Shown: positions 1 through 8,114, counted from the first letter of the stretch. The stretch: DNA of 64,000 nt from an uncultured Dehalococcoidia bacterium (GCA_958295765.1 CATQHB010000002.1:2468091-2532090), one strand, 5' to 3'. Numbers and translations are program-made. Notes: generated by a model from the letters alone, not told the origin.

Positions 1-1
1 A

Positions 2-1030
2 GTTGGCACCGTGTTTTTCGGCGGGGGAACTCCCTCCTACCTGCCCGACGGCGCCATCGGGGACATCCTGGCCGCCTCCGGAACCGCTTTCCGGCTCCGG
101 CCCGGCGCCGAGGTTACTATCGAGGCCAACCCCGGCGACCTGGACGCGGACAAGGCCGGGCGCTGGCTGGATCAGGGCGTCAACCGGCTGAGCCTGGGGG
201 TGCAGAGCCTGGACAACGGCCTGCTGGCCCTGCTGGGCCGCCGCCACAACGCCGACCAGGCCATTGCCGCTTTCCGCACCGTCGGGAAGGCCGGGTTTGC
301 CAACGTCAACCTGGATTTGATGTACGGGCTGCCCCACCAAACGCTGGCGCAATGGAAGGACACGCTGCAACGGCTGGCCGCCCTCTCACCGGCCCATATC
401 TCCCTCTACTGCCTGACCCTGGAGGAGGGGACGCCCCTGCACCGCTGGGTGGAGCAGGGCAAGCTGCCCCAACCCGACCCGGATTTGGCGGCGGATATGT
501 ACCACTACGCCCGGGAGTTGCTGGCCGCCGGGGGTTACCACCACTACGAAATATCCAACTGGTCCAGGCCGGGGCTGGCCTCCCGGCACAACCTGGCCTA
601 CTGGCAAAACCGGCCCTACCTGGGCGTGGGGCCGGGCGCCCATTCCTGTCTGGGCGGCTATCGTTTCTGGGATTTGGACTCGCCCCGCGCCTACGTTGCG
701 GCGGTCAAGGAATGGGCTGATACCGCTCCCCAACCGCCGGCGCCGTTGACCGCCGCCGGGCTGGAAAAGGTCGGCCCGGTGGGGGGCTACGAAAGCATCA
801 GCCCCGACCTGGCCGCCGCGGAGACGATGTTCCTGGGCTTGCGGCTGTTGGACGGCCTGGATCTGGCCCAGGCTTCGGCCCGGCTGGGGATTGACCTGGC
901 CGCCAAATACCAGCCTCAAATTGAGGAACTGTTAGCGTTGGAACTGCTGGAGCGTCAGGGCCAGGTCATCCGCCTGAGCCAGGCGGCCTACCTGATCGCC
1001 AACCAGGTTTTTACCCGGTTCCTGGATTGA
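2..1030 (+). CDS. hemW: HemW-like radical SAM protein (5' truncated by window)
   Basis: The C-terminal ~342 residues of a HemW/HemN-family radical SAM protein, a heme chaperone related to coproporphyrinogen III oxidase. The reading frame is already open at the window edge, so the start and the CxxxCxC cluster motif lie upstream. Visible family signatures are FFGGGTPS near the start, then IEANP, GVNRLSLGVQS, DLMYGLPHQT and HISLYCLTLEEGTPL, followed by the C-terminal HemN domain with EISNWSRPG and GVGPGAHS. These fit HemW rather than oxygen-independent HemN. The real N-terminus was not seen. The family call is firm, and the heme-chaperone role is inferred from it. Confidence 0.9.
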   Translation, partial: VGTVFFGGGTPSYLPDGAIGDILAASGTAFRLRPGAEVTIEANPGDLDADKAGRWLDQGVNRLSLGVQSLDNGLLALLGRRHNADQAIAAFRTVGKAGFANVNLDLMYGLPHQTLAQWKDTLQRLAALSPAHISLYCLTLEEGTPLHRWVEQGKLPQPDPDLAADMYHYARELLAAGGYHHYEISNWSRPGLASRHNLAYWQNRPYLGVGPGAHSCLGGYRFWDLDSPRAYVAAVKEWADTAPQPPAPLTAAGLEKVGPVGGYESISPDLAAAETMFLGLRLLDGLDLAQASARLGIDLAAKYQPQIEELLALELLERQGQVIRLSQAAYLIANQVFTRFLD

Positions 1031-1114
1031 GGCATAACCGGGGCAATGGACTGGCAAGCATAATCAGCGTTGGCAACATCCGTTTAGCTCATTGCTCCCG
1101 GATACGGGAAGGAA

Positions 1115-1789
1115 ATGCGCCCACGCCAAGCCCTGGATATTTACCTATCCGATTACATCGACCGGCCGGGCGGGACTGATAACCTGCTGCCGGTTTTTCA
1201 GCAGGTTCGGGATCGCTTTGGCAGCAGGCGGGCGCTGTATCCCGGCAGTTATCTGCACATCACCCCCTCCCTGGTCTTTCCCCAAGTGTGTTACCTGGAT
1301 TCCCTGAAGGACATTGCCGCGGCGCTGGCTGACCCCGCCTTGCTGGAGTACGTGAACCGCCACAAGAGTTACCCGGAAAAGGCTGAAATGAGGTGCTACC
1401 CGGAGGACTACTGCGGTTTCACCGGAGAGCCGGAGTCGTCCTTTGACTTGCTTATATCCCTCAACGCCGGGTTTATTTCGCAGGCCGTCAAGCGCTTTCT
1501 GCGCCCCGGGGGGCTGCTGCTGGTGAATGACGGCCACTATGACGCCCGCCGGGCCTGGGTTGACCCGGACTATCAACTCCTGGGCGTGTTCCGGGGAGAA
1601 AGTCTCCGACTGGAAACGGCCCCGGAGCAACTGGCAGCTTGTTTCCAAACGAACCGGGGCCGGCCGCTGACCCTGGAAATGGTCGAGGCCGATGCCCAAC
1701 GTACGCCCAGCAAAGCCCGGTTCAGACCGGCCAGAGAGGCAGCGGCCTATCTTTTCCGCAAGGGGCCGGCGCCCAACGGCTCTACCTGA
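1115..1789 (+). CDS. Hypothetical protein, methyltransferase-like central region
   Basis: A 224-residue soluble protein with no family I can name securely. The central stretch, with DLLISLNAGFIS followed by LRPGGLLLVNDGHYDA, resembles strands 4-5 of a class I SAM-dependent methyltransferase. The N-terminal half lacks a clear glycine-rich SAM loop. The start is an ATG preceded by GGGAAGGAA, a reasonable ribosome binding site. It follows hemW by about 85 bases on the same strand and converges on the alkylation-repair gene. It could be a degenerate methyltransferase or an unrelated Rossmann-like protein. Confidence 0.6.
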   Translation: MRPRQALDIYLSDYIDRPGGTDNLLPVFQQVRDRFGSRRALYPGSYLHITPSLVFPQVCYLDSLKDIAAALADPALLEYVNRHKSYPEKAEMRCYPEDYCGFTGEPESSFDLLISLNAGFISQAVKRFLRPGGLLLVNDGHYDARRAWVDPDYQLLGVFRGESLRLETAPEQLAACFQTNRGRPLTLEMVEADAQRTPSKARFRPAREAAAYLFRKGPAPNGST

Positions 1790-1815
1790 CGGCAGTTTGT
1801 GGGGAGCGGCGGGGA

Positions 1816-2505
1816 CTATGCCTTGGGCTGGGCCTTCTGCCGGCGGCGGGCCAGGGTGCGGCGGATATAGTCGGCGGCGTCCGGGGTTTTGCAGCCGGTT
1901 TCACCGTGGTCCACCGCCACTTTGCCAATCCGGGCGGCGGCGGCCAGGGCCAACGGCTCCAGGGCGTCGTTGCGGATGCCGATGGCAATGAGGGCGTTGT
2001 TCATCGCGTCCCGTACCCGGTTCTTACCGGCGTGAATCTCCCTTTCGATGGTGTCCAGCCCGGCGATAAAGTAGTCATCGGGCAAGTCCCGGTTTTTCAG
2101 CGCCAGGTGGGCGACCAGGTGCCAGCCGGCCCGGCCCGGCCATTCCGCCGGGGAGCCGCGCCACTCCCCGGCCTTGTCGTAAGCCAGGGGAGTTTTGCCC
2201 ACAAAGCCGGAAAAGGCGTCGGTAACCACGTAGCTGTCCAGGTCTTTGACCCAGGAATCCAGCAAGTCCGCATCGGCCTGCGCCGGGTCGGCCACCAGGG
2301 CCGCCAGCACCCGGGCGTCATGGTTGCCGGTGGCCCAAAGCTCCTGCGCCAGGGAATGGTTGCGCTTGATAGCCTTCGCCAGCTTGTTCTGATTGGCATA
2401 GCTGACCCCGAACAGGTCGGCGCCGACGCCGTGCCGCCGGTAGATTTTCCGGTTCTGTTCGGTGCCGAGGTTTTCCAGTTGTTGCAGGGTTTGTTGGAGG
2501 TTCAT
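1816..2505 (-). CDS. DNA alkylation repair protein (AlkD-like HEAT fold)
   Basis: A 229-residue all-helical protein of the DNA_alkylation/AlkD family, which excises alkylated bases using HEAT-like repeats. Family-like stretches include GTEQNRKIYRRHGVG and LFGVSYANQNKLAKAIKRNH at the N-terminus and the TFSGF-equivalent region VVTDAFSGFVGKTPLAYDKA. The C-terminal part (HGETGCKTPDAADYIRR) matches the usual end of this group. The ATG was chosen over an upstream in-frame TTG because AGGGG lies about ten bases before it. The gene converges with the preceding one. The family call is good, but the glycosylase activity is inferred only. Confidence 0.8.
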   Translation of the reverse strand: MNLQQTLQQLENLGTEQNRKIYRRHGVGADLFGVSYANQNKLAKAIKRNHSLAQELWATGNHDARVLAALVADPAQADADLLDSWVKDLDSYVVTDAFSGFVGKTPLAYDKAGEWRGSPAEWPGRAGWHLVAHLALKNRDLPDDYFIAGLDTIEREIHAGKNRVRDAMNNALIAIGIRNDALEPLALAAAARIGKVAVDHGETGCKTPDAADYIRRTLARRRQKAQPKA

Positions 2506-2540
2506 TGGCGGATTGACCCCTGCCGGCAAAGGTTGGGGAG

Positions 2541-2571
2541 TTGTAATTTCCTGTCAAATATATGATACACT
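2541..2571 (+). promoter_or_regulatory. Putative promoter for the small ORF/SDH protease pair
   Basis: TTGTAA and an extended -10 (TG-A-TACACT) are separated by 19 bases in an AT-rich stretch just upstream of the 66-residue gene. It lies between divergent genes. The match is moderate and the spacing slightly long. Confidence 0.4.
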
Positions 2572-2608
2572 CCAACCAGAGAGTTCGGCATAGGAAAGAG
2601 AGGCGGTT

Positions 2609-2809
2609 ATGGGGGAATTGCAGAGAAGCGGTCAGCACAGCCAGGAAATCAAGGGGTTTTTCGAGGAGATGGAGAAATATATGCAAAAGTATCGCCTGGT
2701 CAAGGTTCCCAGCCCGAGACGGGCGCGTCCAGTGACTAACCGGAAGCCGCGGCCCAAGTTCCCCAGGGTGCGGGTCTCCAATCGATCAATGCCGCGGGTC
2801 TCGGCTTGA
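2609..2809 (+). CDS. Small basic protein translationally coupled to the SDH protease
   Basis: A 66-residue protein with a strong ribosome binding site (GGAAAGAGAGG) before its ATG. The first 30 residues look helical and acidic (EIKGFFEEMEKYMQKY). The C-terminal half is strongly basic and proline-rich (PSPRRARPV, NRKPRPKFPRVRV). Its stop codon ends one base before the ATG of the downstream protease, which has no Shine-Dalgarno of its own, so coupling is likely. No family was recognised. It could be a regulator, an adaptor or simply a leader peptide for the protease gene. Confidence 0.6.
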   Translation: MGELQRSGQHSQEIKGFFEEMEKYMQKYRLVKVPSPRRARPVTNRKPRPKFPRVRVSNRSMPRVSA

Positions 2810-2810
2810 T

Positions 2811-3749
2811 ATGCCTACGTGGGGCGAACTCATCCAGCAAATCCAGGAAGCGACGACCTCTTACGAGTCGGCCCACGACTATGTGCGCCATCAAGCCATT
2901 GCCAACCTGAACCAACATACCGGACGCGCGGTCATCCTTTACGCCGGAGGACATTTGCAAAATCCGGATGCTCCTTCGGCGACTTCTATTGACCCCTCCG
3001 ATGTATCCGGGTTTATGGAAGCTATTTACGGCATCCGGGGGAGGGAACTGGATCTCGTCCTGCACAGCCCGGGCGGTTCGGTAGAAGCTACCGAAGCCAT
3101 TGGAGAGTACCTGAGGAACCAATTTGACCATATCCGGGTGTTTGTTCCTCACATGGCGATGTCGGCAGCGACTATCCTGGCTTTCGTGGCCGACGAAATC
3201 GTGATGGCAACCCATTCCCAGCTAGGCCCCATTGACCCGCAGTTTATTCTGCAAACGCCTTTCGGGGTTCGGATGGTTCCGGGTCAAGCCATAACCGAGC
3301 AATTTGAGCGGGCTAAGCAGGCGTGCCTGGACAACCCGGCCGAGTACCCGGTATGGGCTGAAATGTTGCAACAATACGGGCCTAGCCTGCTGGTGGAAGT
3401 TGACAACGCTTCCGCTCTTTCCGCTGCTGTAGTGAAGTATTGGCTGGAAAGCTATATGCTTTCCAGTTTCCCCGCAGTAGAAAGAGAAACTAAATCCCAG
3501 GGTTTAGCCAGTTACCTTGCAGATTATTCCATTCACTTGACCCATTCCCGGGGAGTTTTCCGCGGCGAGTTGGAGAACTTCGACCCTGATCTCAAAATCA
3601 TTGCCTTGGAATCTGACCAACAACTTCAAGACCTGGTATTGACGGTTTATCACGCCACAATGCACACTTTCAGCAATACCGCTGCCGCCAAGATTATTGA
3701 GAACCATTTGGGCCGGGGTTACATATCCACTGCGCCGGAGTCGGAGTAA
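2811..3749 (+). CDS. SDH-type ClpP/crotonase-fold serine protease
   Basis: A 312-residue protein of the serine dehydrogenase proteinase family (SDH_protease, related to SppA and ClpP). Diagnostic features are DLVLHSPGGSVEATEAIGEYLR at about 81-102 and the HMAMSAATILAFVADEIVM region. In that region Ser118 is the likely nucleophile, and it is followed by THSQLGPIDPQF. Family members are cytoplasmic or membrane-peripheral proteins without a signal peptide, as here. It is coupled to the small basic protein upstream. A DUF433/DUF5615 pair follows after about 50 bases. The substrate is unknown. Confidence 0.85.
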   Translation: MPTWGELIQQIQEATTSYESAHDYVRHQAIANLNQHTGRAVILYAGGHLQNPDAPSATSIDPSDVSGFMEAIYGIRGRELDLVLHSPGGSVEATEAIGEYLRNQFDHIRVFVPHMAMSAATILAFVADEIVMATHSQLGPIDPQFILQTPFGVRMVPGQAITEQFERAKQACLDNPAEYPVWAEMLQQYGPSLLVEVDNASALSAAVVKYWLESYMLSSFPAVERETKSQGLASYLADYSIHLTHSRGVFRGELENFDPDLKIIALESDQQLQDLVLTVYHATMHTFSNTAAAKIIENHLGRGYISTAPESE

Positions 3750-3801
3750 GCGGCCAAGTCAGCGCTATCCTTGCTAATATGAGCTATATGGAGACTCATT
3801 T

Positions 3802-4110
3802 ATGACTTCCACCAACCTTCAGACCAACTACATCGTTCAGGACGAGGGGATTTGCGGCGGGAAGCCCCGCATTGCCGGCACCCGCATCAAGGTGCAGCAC
3901 ATGGCTATTGATCACGTCCATGCCGGTTGGAGCGTCGAGGAGATTTGCGAAGCCTACCCGCACATCACCCGGGCCCAAATCCACGCCGCCCTGTCTTACT
4001 ACTACGACCACCAGAGCGAAATTGAGCAGAACATCCGGGATGACTGGGAGTTTGCCGAGCGGATGGAGCGGGAGGATCGCCTGGATCGGATGAAGGACGG
4101 GCAGCGCTGA
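3802..4110 (+). CDS. DUF433 antitoxin-like protein
   Basis: A 102-residue DUF433 protein, a VapB-like antitoxin family with a compact helix-turn-helix. The typical signature is present: GICGGKPRIAGTRIKV at about 17-32, then WSVEEICEAYPHITRAQIHAAL and a charged C-terminal helix. Its stop codon overlaps the start of the next gene (TGATG), the normal arrangement for an antitoxin followed by its DUF5615 partner. Autoregulation of the pair is usual in the family but no operator was identified. Confidence 0.88.
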   Translation: MTSTNLQTNYIVQDEGICGGKPRIAGTRIKVQHMAIDHVHAGWSVEEICEAYPHITRAQIHAALSYYYDHQSEIEQNIRDDWEFAERMEREDRLDRMKDGQR

Positions 4111-4439
4111 TGCCCTTGTCCATCCTTTGCGACGAGCACACCTCCTATGCGATTATGGCGGGGTTGCACCGGCAAGGCGTTGACGCGATAGTAGTCCAGC
4201 AAGTCGGGCTGGCGGCAACGGCAGACCCGACGATTCTAGCGGCTGCCCGGCAGCAAGGAAGGGTTATTTACACCCGAGATTCCGATTTCCTGCGCCTTAA
4301 TAGTTCCGGCGTTCAGCACCTCGGAATCTTGTATCACCATCCCCTCAAGTATTCCATCGGCGCAGCCATCAACGCCGTTGCTCTGGCTTGTCAAGCGCTG
4401 TCGATGGACGAAATGCAGAATCGGGTAGAATACTTGTGA
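4110..4439 (+). CDS. DUF5615 PIN-like toxin candidate
   Basis: A 109-residue DUF5615 PIN-like protein, predicted to be the nuclease partner of the upstream DUF433 protein. PIN-type acidic residues are visible in LCDEH near the N-terminus, in the TADPTILAAARQQGRVIYTRDSDF segment and in the following hydrophobic strand (LGILYH). It is translationally coupled by a one-base overlap. The family and pairing are well known; RNase toxicity is inferred from the PIN fold. Confidence 0.87.
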   Translation: MPLSILCDEHTSYAIMAGLHRQGVDAIVVQQVGLAATADPTILAAARQQGRVIYTRDSDFLRLNSSGVQHLGILYHHPLKYSIGAAINAVALACQALSMDEMQNRVEYL

Positions 4440-4465
4440 ATCCGGCCAGGAGAGAGTAACCCCCT

Positions 4466-6331
4466 ATGTACGTCATTGGCACCGCCGGCCACGTGGACCA
4501 TGGCAAATCTACCCTGGTCAAGGCTTTGACCGACATTGACCCGGACCGCCTGCCCGAGGAGAAGGAACGGGAGATGACCGTTGACCTGGGCTTTGCCTGG
4601 ATGACCCTGCCCAGCGGCCGGGAGGTCAGCATCGTGGACGTGCCCGGCCACGAGCGGTTTATCAAGAATATGCTGGCCGGCGTTGGCGCCATCGACCTGG
4701 CCTTGCTCATTGTGGCCGCCGACGAAAGCGTGATGCAGCAGACCCGGGAGCATCTGGCGATTCTCGACATTCTCCAAATCAAACGGGGCCTGGTGGTCAT
4801 TACCAAGACCGACCTGGTGGATGCGGAACTGGTGGAACTGGTTCAGGCGGAGGTGGAGGATGTGGTGGCCGGCACGTCCTTTGCGGGCTGCCCGATGCTG
4901 GGCGTCTCCGCCTATACCGGGGCCGGGCTGGACGAACTGAAAGCGGCCATTGACGCCATTCTGGACCAGACCGGGGCGCGGCGCGACCTGGGACGGCCCC
5001 GGCTGCCGGTTGACCGCTGCTTTTCCATTTCCGGCTTTGGCACCGTGGTTACCGGCACGTTGATTGACGGCCTGCTGGCGGTGGGGCAGGAGGTGGAACT
5101 GGCCCCCTCCGGTACGCGGGGCCGGATTCGGGGCTTGCAGAGCCACAAGGAGCGGGTGGAGCAGAGCGACCCCGGCGTCCGGCTGGCGGTGAACCTCTCC
5201 GGCATCGCCCGGACGGAAATCCAACGGGGCGAGTTCGTAACTGCCCCCGGTTGGCTGCGTTCCACCCGCCGCCTGGACGCCCGGCTGCGGATGGTGAAAG
5301 GCGCGCCCCATCCCCTGCGCCACAATGCCGGCGTTACTTTTCACCTTTTCACCAGCGAAACCGGCGCCCGGGTACGGCTGCTGGACGCCGACCGGCTGGC
5401 CCCCGGCGCGGAGGGCTGGATTCAGTTGCTGCTGGATGAGGCGGTGCCGATGGTCAAGGGAGACTATTTTGTTCTCCGCTCCGCCGAGGACACCCTGGGC
5501 GGCGGCCAGGTGGTTGACCCCAACCCCCGGCGGCGGCACCGGCGTTTCAGCCAGGACGCCATCGAGCAGTTGCTGCTGCTGGACCAGGGCACCGGCGAGG
5601 ACATCATCCTCAGCGTGGCCGACCAGTGGGGGCCTTGCGACCTGCGCGCCCTGTCCCAACGCTCCAACCTGTCCACCGAGGAGGCGCTGGAGCGGGCCTT
5701 GCCCCTGGCCGAATCCGGCGACCTGGTAATTCTCGGCAACCTGGGCGTAGAAAATGACGCGGTAGTCTATTCGGCGCCGGGCTGGAACCGCTTGAAGGGC
5801 AAGGTGGGGGTAGAGTTGCAAACCTACCATAACCGCCATCCCCTGCGGCGGGGCGCGCCCACCCAGGAAGTCCGCAGCCGCACCGGGCTGTCTCAAGCGG
5901 TGTACCTGAAGGCCCTGGCCCGCCTGGTAGCGGAGAATTGCCTGGCGGAGGAGGGCCAATACCTGCGCCTCCCTGACCACCGGGTAGCGCTGACCCCGGA
6001 ACTGGAACGGCAGGCCGCCGCCTACCTGCGCTCTCTGGAGCAGACCCCCTATGCGCCCCCCACGGAGCGGCACCCGGACGGGGAACTGCTGGGGGCGTTG
6101 ATTGACCAGGGGAAGGTGGTCAAGGTGAACGAGTCGGTGGTGTTCGCCGCCGCCGCCTACCGGGAACTGACGGAGCAAATTGTGGCCCACCTGCAAGCCA
6201 ACGGCAGCATCACCGTCGCCGACGCCCGCACCATGTTCGACACCAGCCGCAAATACATCCTGCCCCTGCTGGAGCATTTAGACCAGCAGCGCATAACCCG
6301 GCGGGTAGGGGATGAGCGGGTGCTGCGGTAG
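4466..6331 (+). CDS. selB: Selenocysteine-specific elongation factor SelB
   Basis: A 621-residue SelB, the GTPase that delivers selenocysteyl-tRNA to UGA codons flagged by a SECIS element. The G domain has GHVDHGKS at 8-15, DVPGH at 58-62 and TKTD at 113-116. Domains II-III follow (ISGFGTVVTGTLIDG), then the C-terminal winged-helix array typical of SelB, including the VVFAAAAYREL and DTSRKYILPLLEHLDQ segments. Length and architecture are normal. The start has AGGAGAGAG upstream and lies 26 bases after the DUF5615 gene. No selA, selD or selC is present in the window, so Sec use cannot be confirmed here. Confidence 0.93.
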   Translation: MYVIGTAGHVDHGKSTLVKALTDIDPDRLPEEKEREMTVDLGFAWMTLPSGREVSIVDVPGHERFIKNMLAGVGAIDLALLIVAADESVMQQTREHLAILDILQIKRGLVVITKTDLVDAELVELVQAEVEDVVAGTSFAGCPMLGVSAYTGAGLDELKAAIDAILDQTGARRDLGRPRLPVDRCFSISGFGTVVTGTLIDGLLAVGQEVELAPSGTRGRIRGLQSHKERVEQSDPGVRLAVNLSGIARTEIQRGEFVTAPGWLRSTRRLDARLRMVKGAPHPLRHNAGVTFHLFTSETGARVRLLDADRLAPGAEGWIQLLLDEAVPMVKGDYFVLRSAEDTLGGGQVVDPNPRRRHRRFSQDAIEQLLLLDQGTGEDIILSVADQWGPCDLRALSQRSNLSTEEALERALPLAESGDLVILGNLGVENDAVVYSAPGWNRLKGKVGVELQTYHNRHPLRRGAPTQEVRSRTGLSQAVYLKALARLVAENCLAEEGQYLRLPDHRVALTPELERQAAAYLRSLEQTPYAPPTERHPDGELLGALIDQGKVVKVNESVVFAAAAYRELTEQIVAHLQANGSITVADARTMFDTSRKYILPLLEHLDQQRITRRVGDERVLR

Positions 6332-6368
6332 GGAAGTATGGCGACCGTGGGCTTTGTCGCAGCGCAAA

Positions 6369-6749
6369 TCAGACATTCACCGGCCCGAACAGCCAGCCCC
6401 GGTTGTTGGCGGCCCGGCCCAGGTGCCGCGCCGCGCGCCTGACCTGGTTGCCGGTAAGTCCGGTGAAGTCGAGCAAAGTATGTTCGGGGAACAGATCCCT
6501 TGGGTCAGGAACGACGCCAATCTGATGTTGGCTACACTCGGCCGGCGTAACCGCCACCACGCCTGCCGACATCAATCCCAACACCTCGGTATAATGCTGC
6601 CAGGACTCCGCCGCCGTGATTTGGTCGCCGTCATAAACCGACAAGAAACCCCGATCCTTGGGCGTCGGGTGAAATACCTGCGAAGTAATTCTGCCTTCTC
6701 GAACCCAGCCGGGATGAACCTGACGGTACAACCGGGCGGCGTAGTTCAC
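6369..6749 (-). CDS. Hypothetical protein, downstream member of an orphan gene pair
   Basis: A 126-residue protein starting at a GTG that overlaps the stop codon of the upstream gene (GTGA). It has no signal peptide or membrane segment. Recognisable stretches are RLYRQVHPGWVREGRITSQ, FHPTPKDRGFLSVYDGDQI and a C-terminal helical part (LTGNQVRRAARHLGRAA). The FxPxxKDxxxLSVxxG pattern recurs in small two-gene bacterial modules of unknown function. The tight coupling suggests a functional pair with the 202-residue protein. No activity can be assigned. Confidence 0.6.
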   Translation of the reverse strand: MNYAARLYRQVHPGWVREGRITSQVFHPTPKDRGFLSVYDGDQITAAESWQHYTEVLGLMSAGVVAVTPAECSQHQIGVVPDPRDLFPEHTLLDFTGLTGNQVRRAARHLGRAANNRGWLFGPVNV

Positions 6750-7354
6750 TGAATAACCTCCGCCATTCGGCGTAACTCAGCCGCAAACCAATTCCAGTCA
6801 GCAACGTCATCCAGATTCAGCGTCTTTTCAGCCTCGGCATCGGTGAGAACGTCAACCCATACCCATTCCGCTTTGTGGGTGGACAGGTTCACGTTAAGGC
6901 TGACTTCCCGTGAGCCGAGGGACCATTCCGCCTGTACGCCGCCCTCAGGCGTTGGATACAGGTAAGGCAGCGGAACATCGTTGGGATAGCAGCGGTCAAA
7001 GCGGTCGGCCAGCCAGTCCAACCCGGCCTGGCTGGGGGCCAAGCCCTCCCCGTCCAGCCAACCGGCGCGCATACCCCGAAAATCGTCCAGTTGAGCCGGT
7101 ACGTCCAGCGGGTCGAGGATGCTGATTTGCTCGACGGATTCCAGGCGGGACAAGCGGCTCTGATGGTCATAATTCCCGGTGCCGCGCACCAGCGCCTTGA
7201 CGCCAGCCCGATAACCGTTAAACGCCTCAATAATGGTATCGTAGTGCTGTTCCGGTATGGGGCCGGCCACTTCAGGCCCATAGACCAACTGCAAACCGAA
7301 GGTCATTCGGGCCTGGTTCACCCGGAAAACCGCCCCCCGCAAGGTTACTTCCAT
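6746..7354 (-). CDS. Hypothetical protein, upstream member of an orphan gene pair
   Basis: A 202-residue soluble protein with a four-base overlap with the downstream gene. The N-terminal half contains a helix-rich segment (QHYDTIIEAFNGYRAGVKALVRGTG). The C-terminal half has a beta-rich PEGGVQAEWSLGSREVSLNVNLSTHKAEW region in which alternating residues suggest strands. No catalytic motif is evident. The pair sits between selB and the tRNA-tuf operon and reads opposite to both. It may be a toxin-antitoxin-like or accessory module, but that is only a guess from its size and overlap. Confidence 0.6.
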   Translation of the reverse strand: MEVTLRGAVFRVNQARMTFGLQLVYGPEVAGPIPEQHYDTIIEAFNGYRAGVKALVRGTGNYDHQSRLSRLESVEQISILDPLDVPAQLDDFRGMRAGWLDGEGLAPSQAGLDWLADRFDRCYPNDVPLPYLYPTPEGGVQAEWSLGSREVSLNVNLSTHKAEWVWVDVLTDAEAEKTLNLDDVADWNWFAAELRRMAEVIQ

Positions 7355-7630
7355 TCAGCCCCTTCCAACGCCATTTACAGCAATGCAATCAGGTTGTTAA
7401 GACCGGCCTGTAATCGGTTTTGCACCGGGTTTTAGCCGGCAATCCCGGTTCTCCCGCTCCACCTCATTATACCAGCCCGGAGTCCGTGCGGGTGATGCGC
7501 CGGTTGCGGAACTGGTCGCCCAAGGCCGTTAATTATCGTCCCGTACCTTTCCACCGGCGCCATTCCGAGGATAGGGAAGTTGAAATGCGATTGCCCTGTC
7601 ATCCTTCGCCCCCAATTCCCCAAAACCCAA

Positions 7631-7659
7631 TTGACATTTGCCATTGGGTTTTATATAAT
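7631..7659 (+). promoter_or_regulatory. Consensus sigma-70 promoter of the tRNA-tuf operon
   Basis: TTGACA and TATAAT, both exact consensus, are separated by 17 bases. This is the strongest promoter match in the window and points at the tRNA-Thr/Tyr/Thr-tuf cluster. The start would be near 7666. The rest of the ~380-base gap upstream (7355-7630) shows no gene or repeat I can support. Confidence 0.85.
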
Positions 7660-7688
7660 TTCCCGTGTATCAAGTTGGCTGGTTTAGT

Positions 7689-7713
7689 GGCCCCGCGATT
7701 ACGGGGCCTTTTT
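7689..7713 (+). terminator. Promoter-proximal intrinsic terminator
   Basis: GGCCCCG-CGATTA-CGGGGCC is followed directly by TTTTT. It lies about 25-45 bases after the predicted transcription start and 23 bases before the first tRNA, so it is either an attenuator of the tuf operon or the end of a very short transcript. Confidence 0.75.
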
Positions 7714-7735
7714 CTAGTCCTTAACGCCGTGTCTT

Positions 7736-7810
7736 GCCCCTGTGGCGCAATGGTAGCGCAGTCGATTTGTAATCGACAGGCTAGGGGTTCGAGTCCCCTC
7801 GGGGGCTCCA
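7736..7810 (+). tRNA. tRNA-Thr (anticodon TGT), CCA encoded
   Basis: A full cloverleaf: acceptor GCCCCTG pairs with CGGGGGC (one U-G). The anticodon stem GTCGA/TCGAC encloses loop TTTGTAA with anticodon TGT, and the T arm is AGGGG-TTCGAGT-CCCCT. Discriminator T is followed by genomic CCA. It is the first gene of the tRNA-tuf operon. Confidence 0.95.
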
Positions 7811-7894
7811 CAAGATTGATATTCAGACCCGTATGGCGCATCGCGCCGGTTCCGTTTGCGCCGGCCTACCAGACCGGGGGCCGGGCGCTGTCCA

Positions 7895-7982
7895 GGAGGG
7901 GTGGGTGAGTGGTTAAAGCCACCAGACTGTAAATCTGGCGTCCGGAAGGACTTCGCAGGTTCGAATCCTGCCCCCTCCACCA
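7895..7982 (+). tRNA. tRNA-Tyr (anticodon GTA), class II, CCA encoded
   Basis: Acceptor GGAGGGG pairs with CCCCTCC. The anticodon stem CCAGA/TCTGG encloses CTGTAAA, giving anticodon GTA. A long variable arm (around CGTCCGGAAGGACTTC) marks the class II bacterial tRNA-Tyr. Discriminator A is followed by encoded CCA. Confidence 0.95.
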
Positions 7983-8039
7983 CCTACGTTATAAGCCGGA
8001 ATTAAACCAAATCAAAACCAATAATTTTCGGGGGCACGA

Positions 8040-8114
8040 GCCCAGATAGCTCAGCGGTAGAGCACGTTCTTGGTAAGAACGGGGTCGGCGGTTCAATCCC
8101 GCCTCTGGGCTCCA
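8040..8114 (+). tRNA. tRNA-Thr (anticodon GGT), CCA encoded
   Basis: Acceptor GCCCAGA pairs with TCTGGGC. The anticodon stem CGTTC/GAACG encloses TTGGTAA with anticodon GGT. The D arm (AGCTCAGCGGTAGAGC) is standard. The CCA end lies 24 bases before tuf, a common bacterial arrangement in which tRNAs are processed from the tuf transcript. Confidence 0.95.

Noticed and set aside
4391-6277. A 600-codon open frame on the minus strand across selB
   Set aside because: It is an antisense shadow of a G+C-rich gene. The plus frame has full SelB homology and the minus translation is low-complexity His/Gly/Gln-rich.
7736-8114. One of the three tRNAs as tRNA-Sec (selC) accompanying selB
   Set aside because: Anticodons read TGT, GTA and GGT, and acceptor and D arms have standard lengths.
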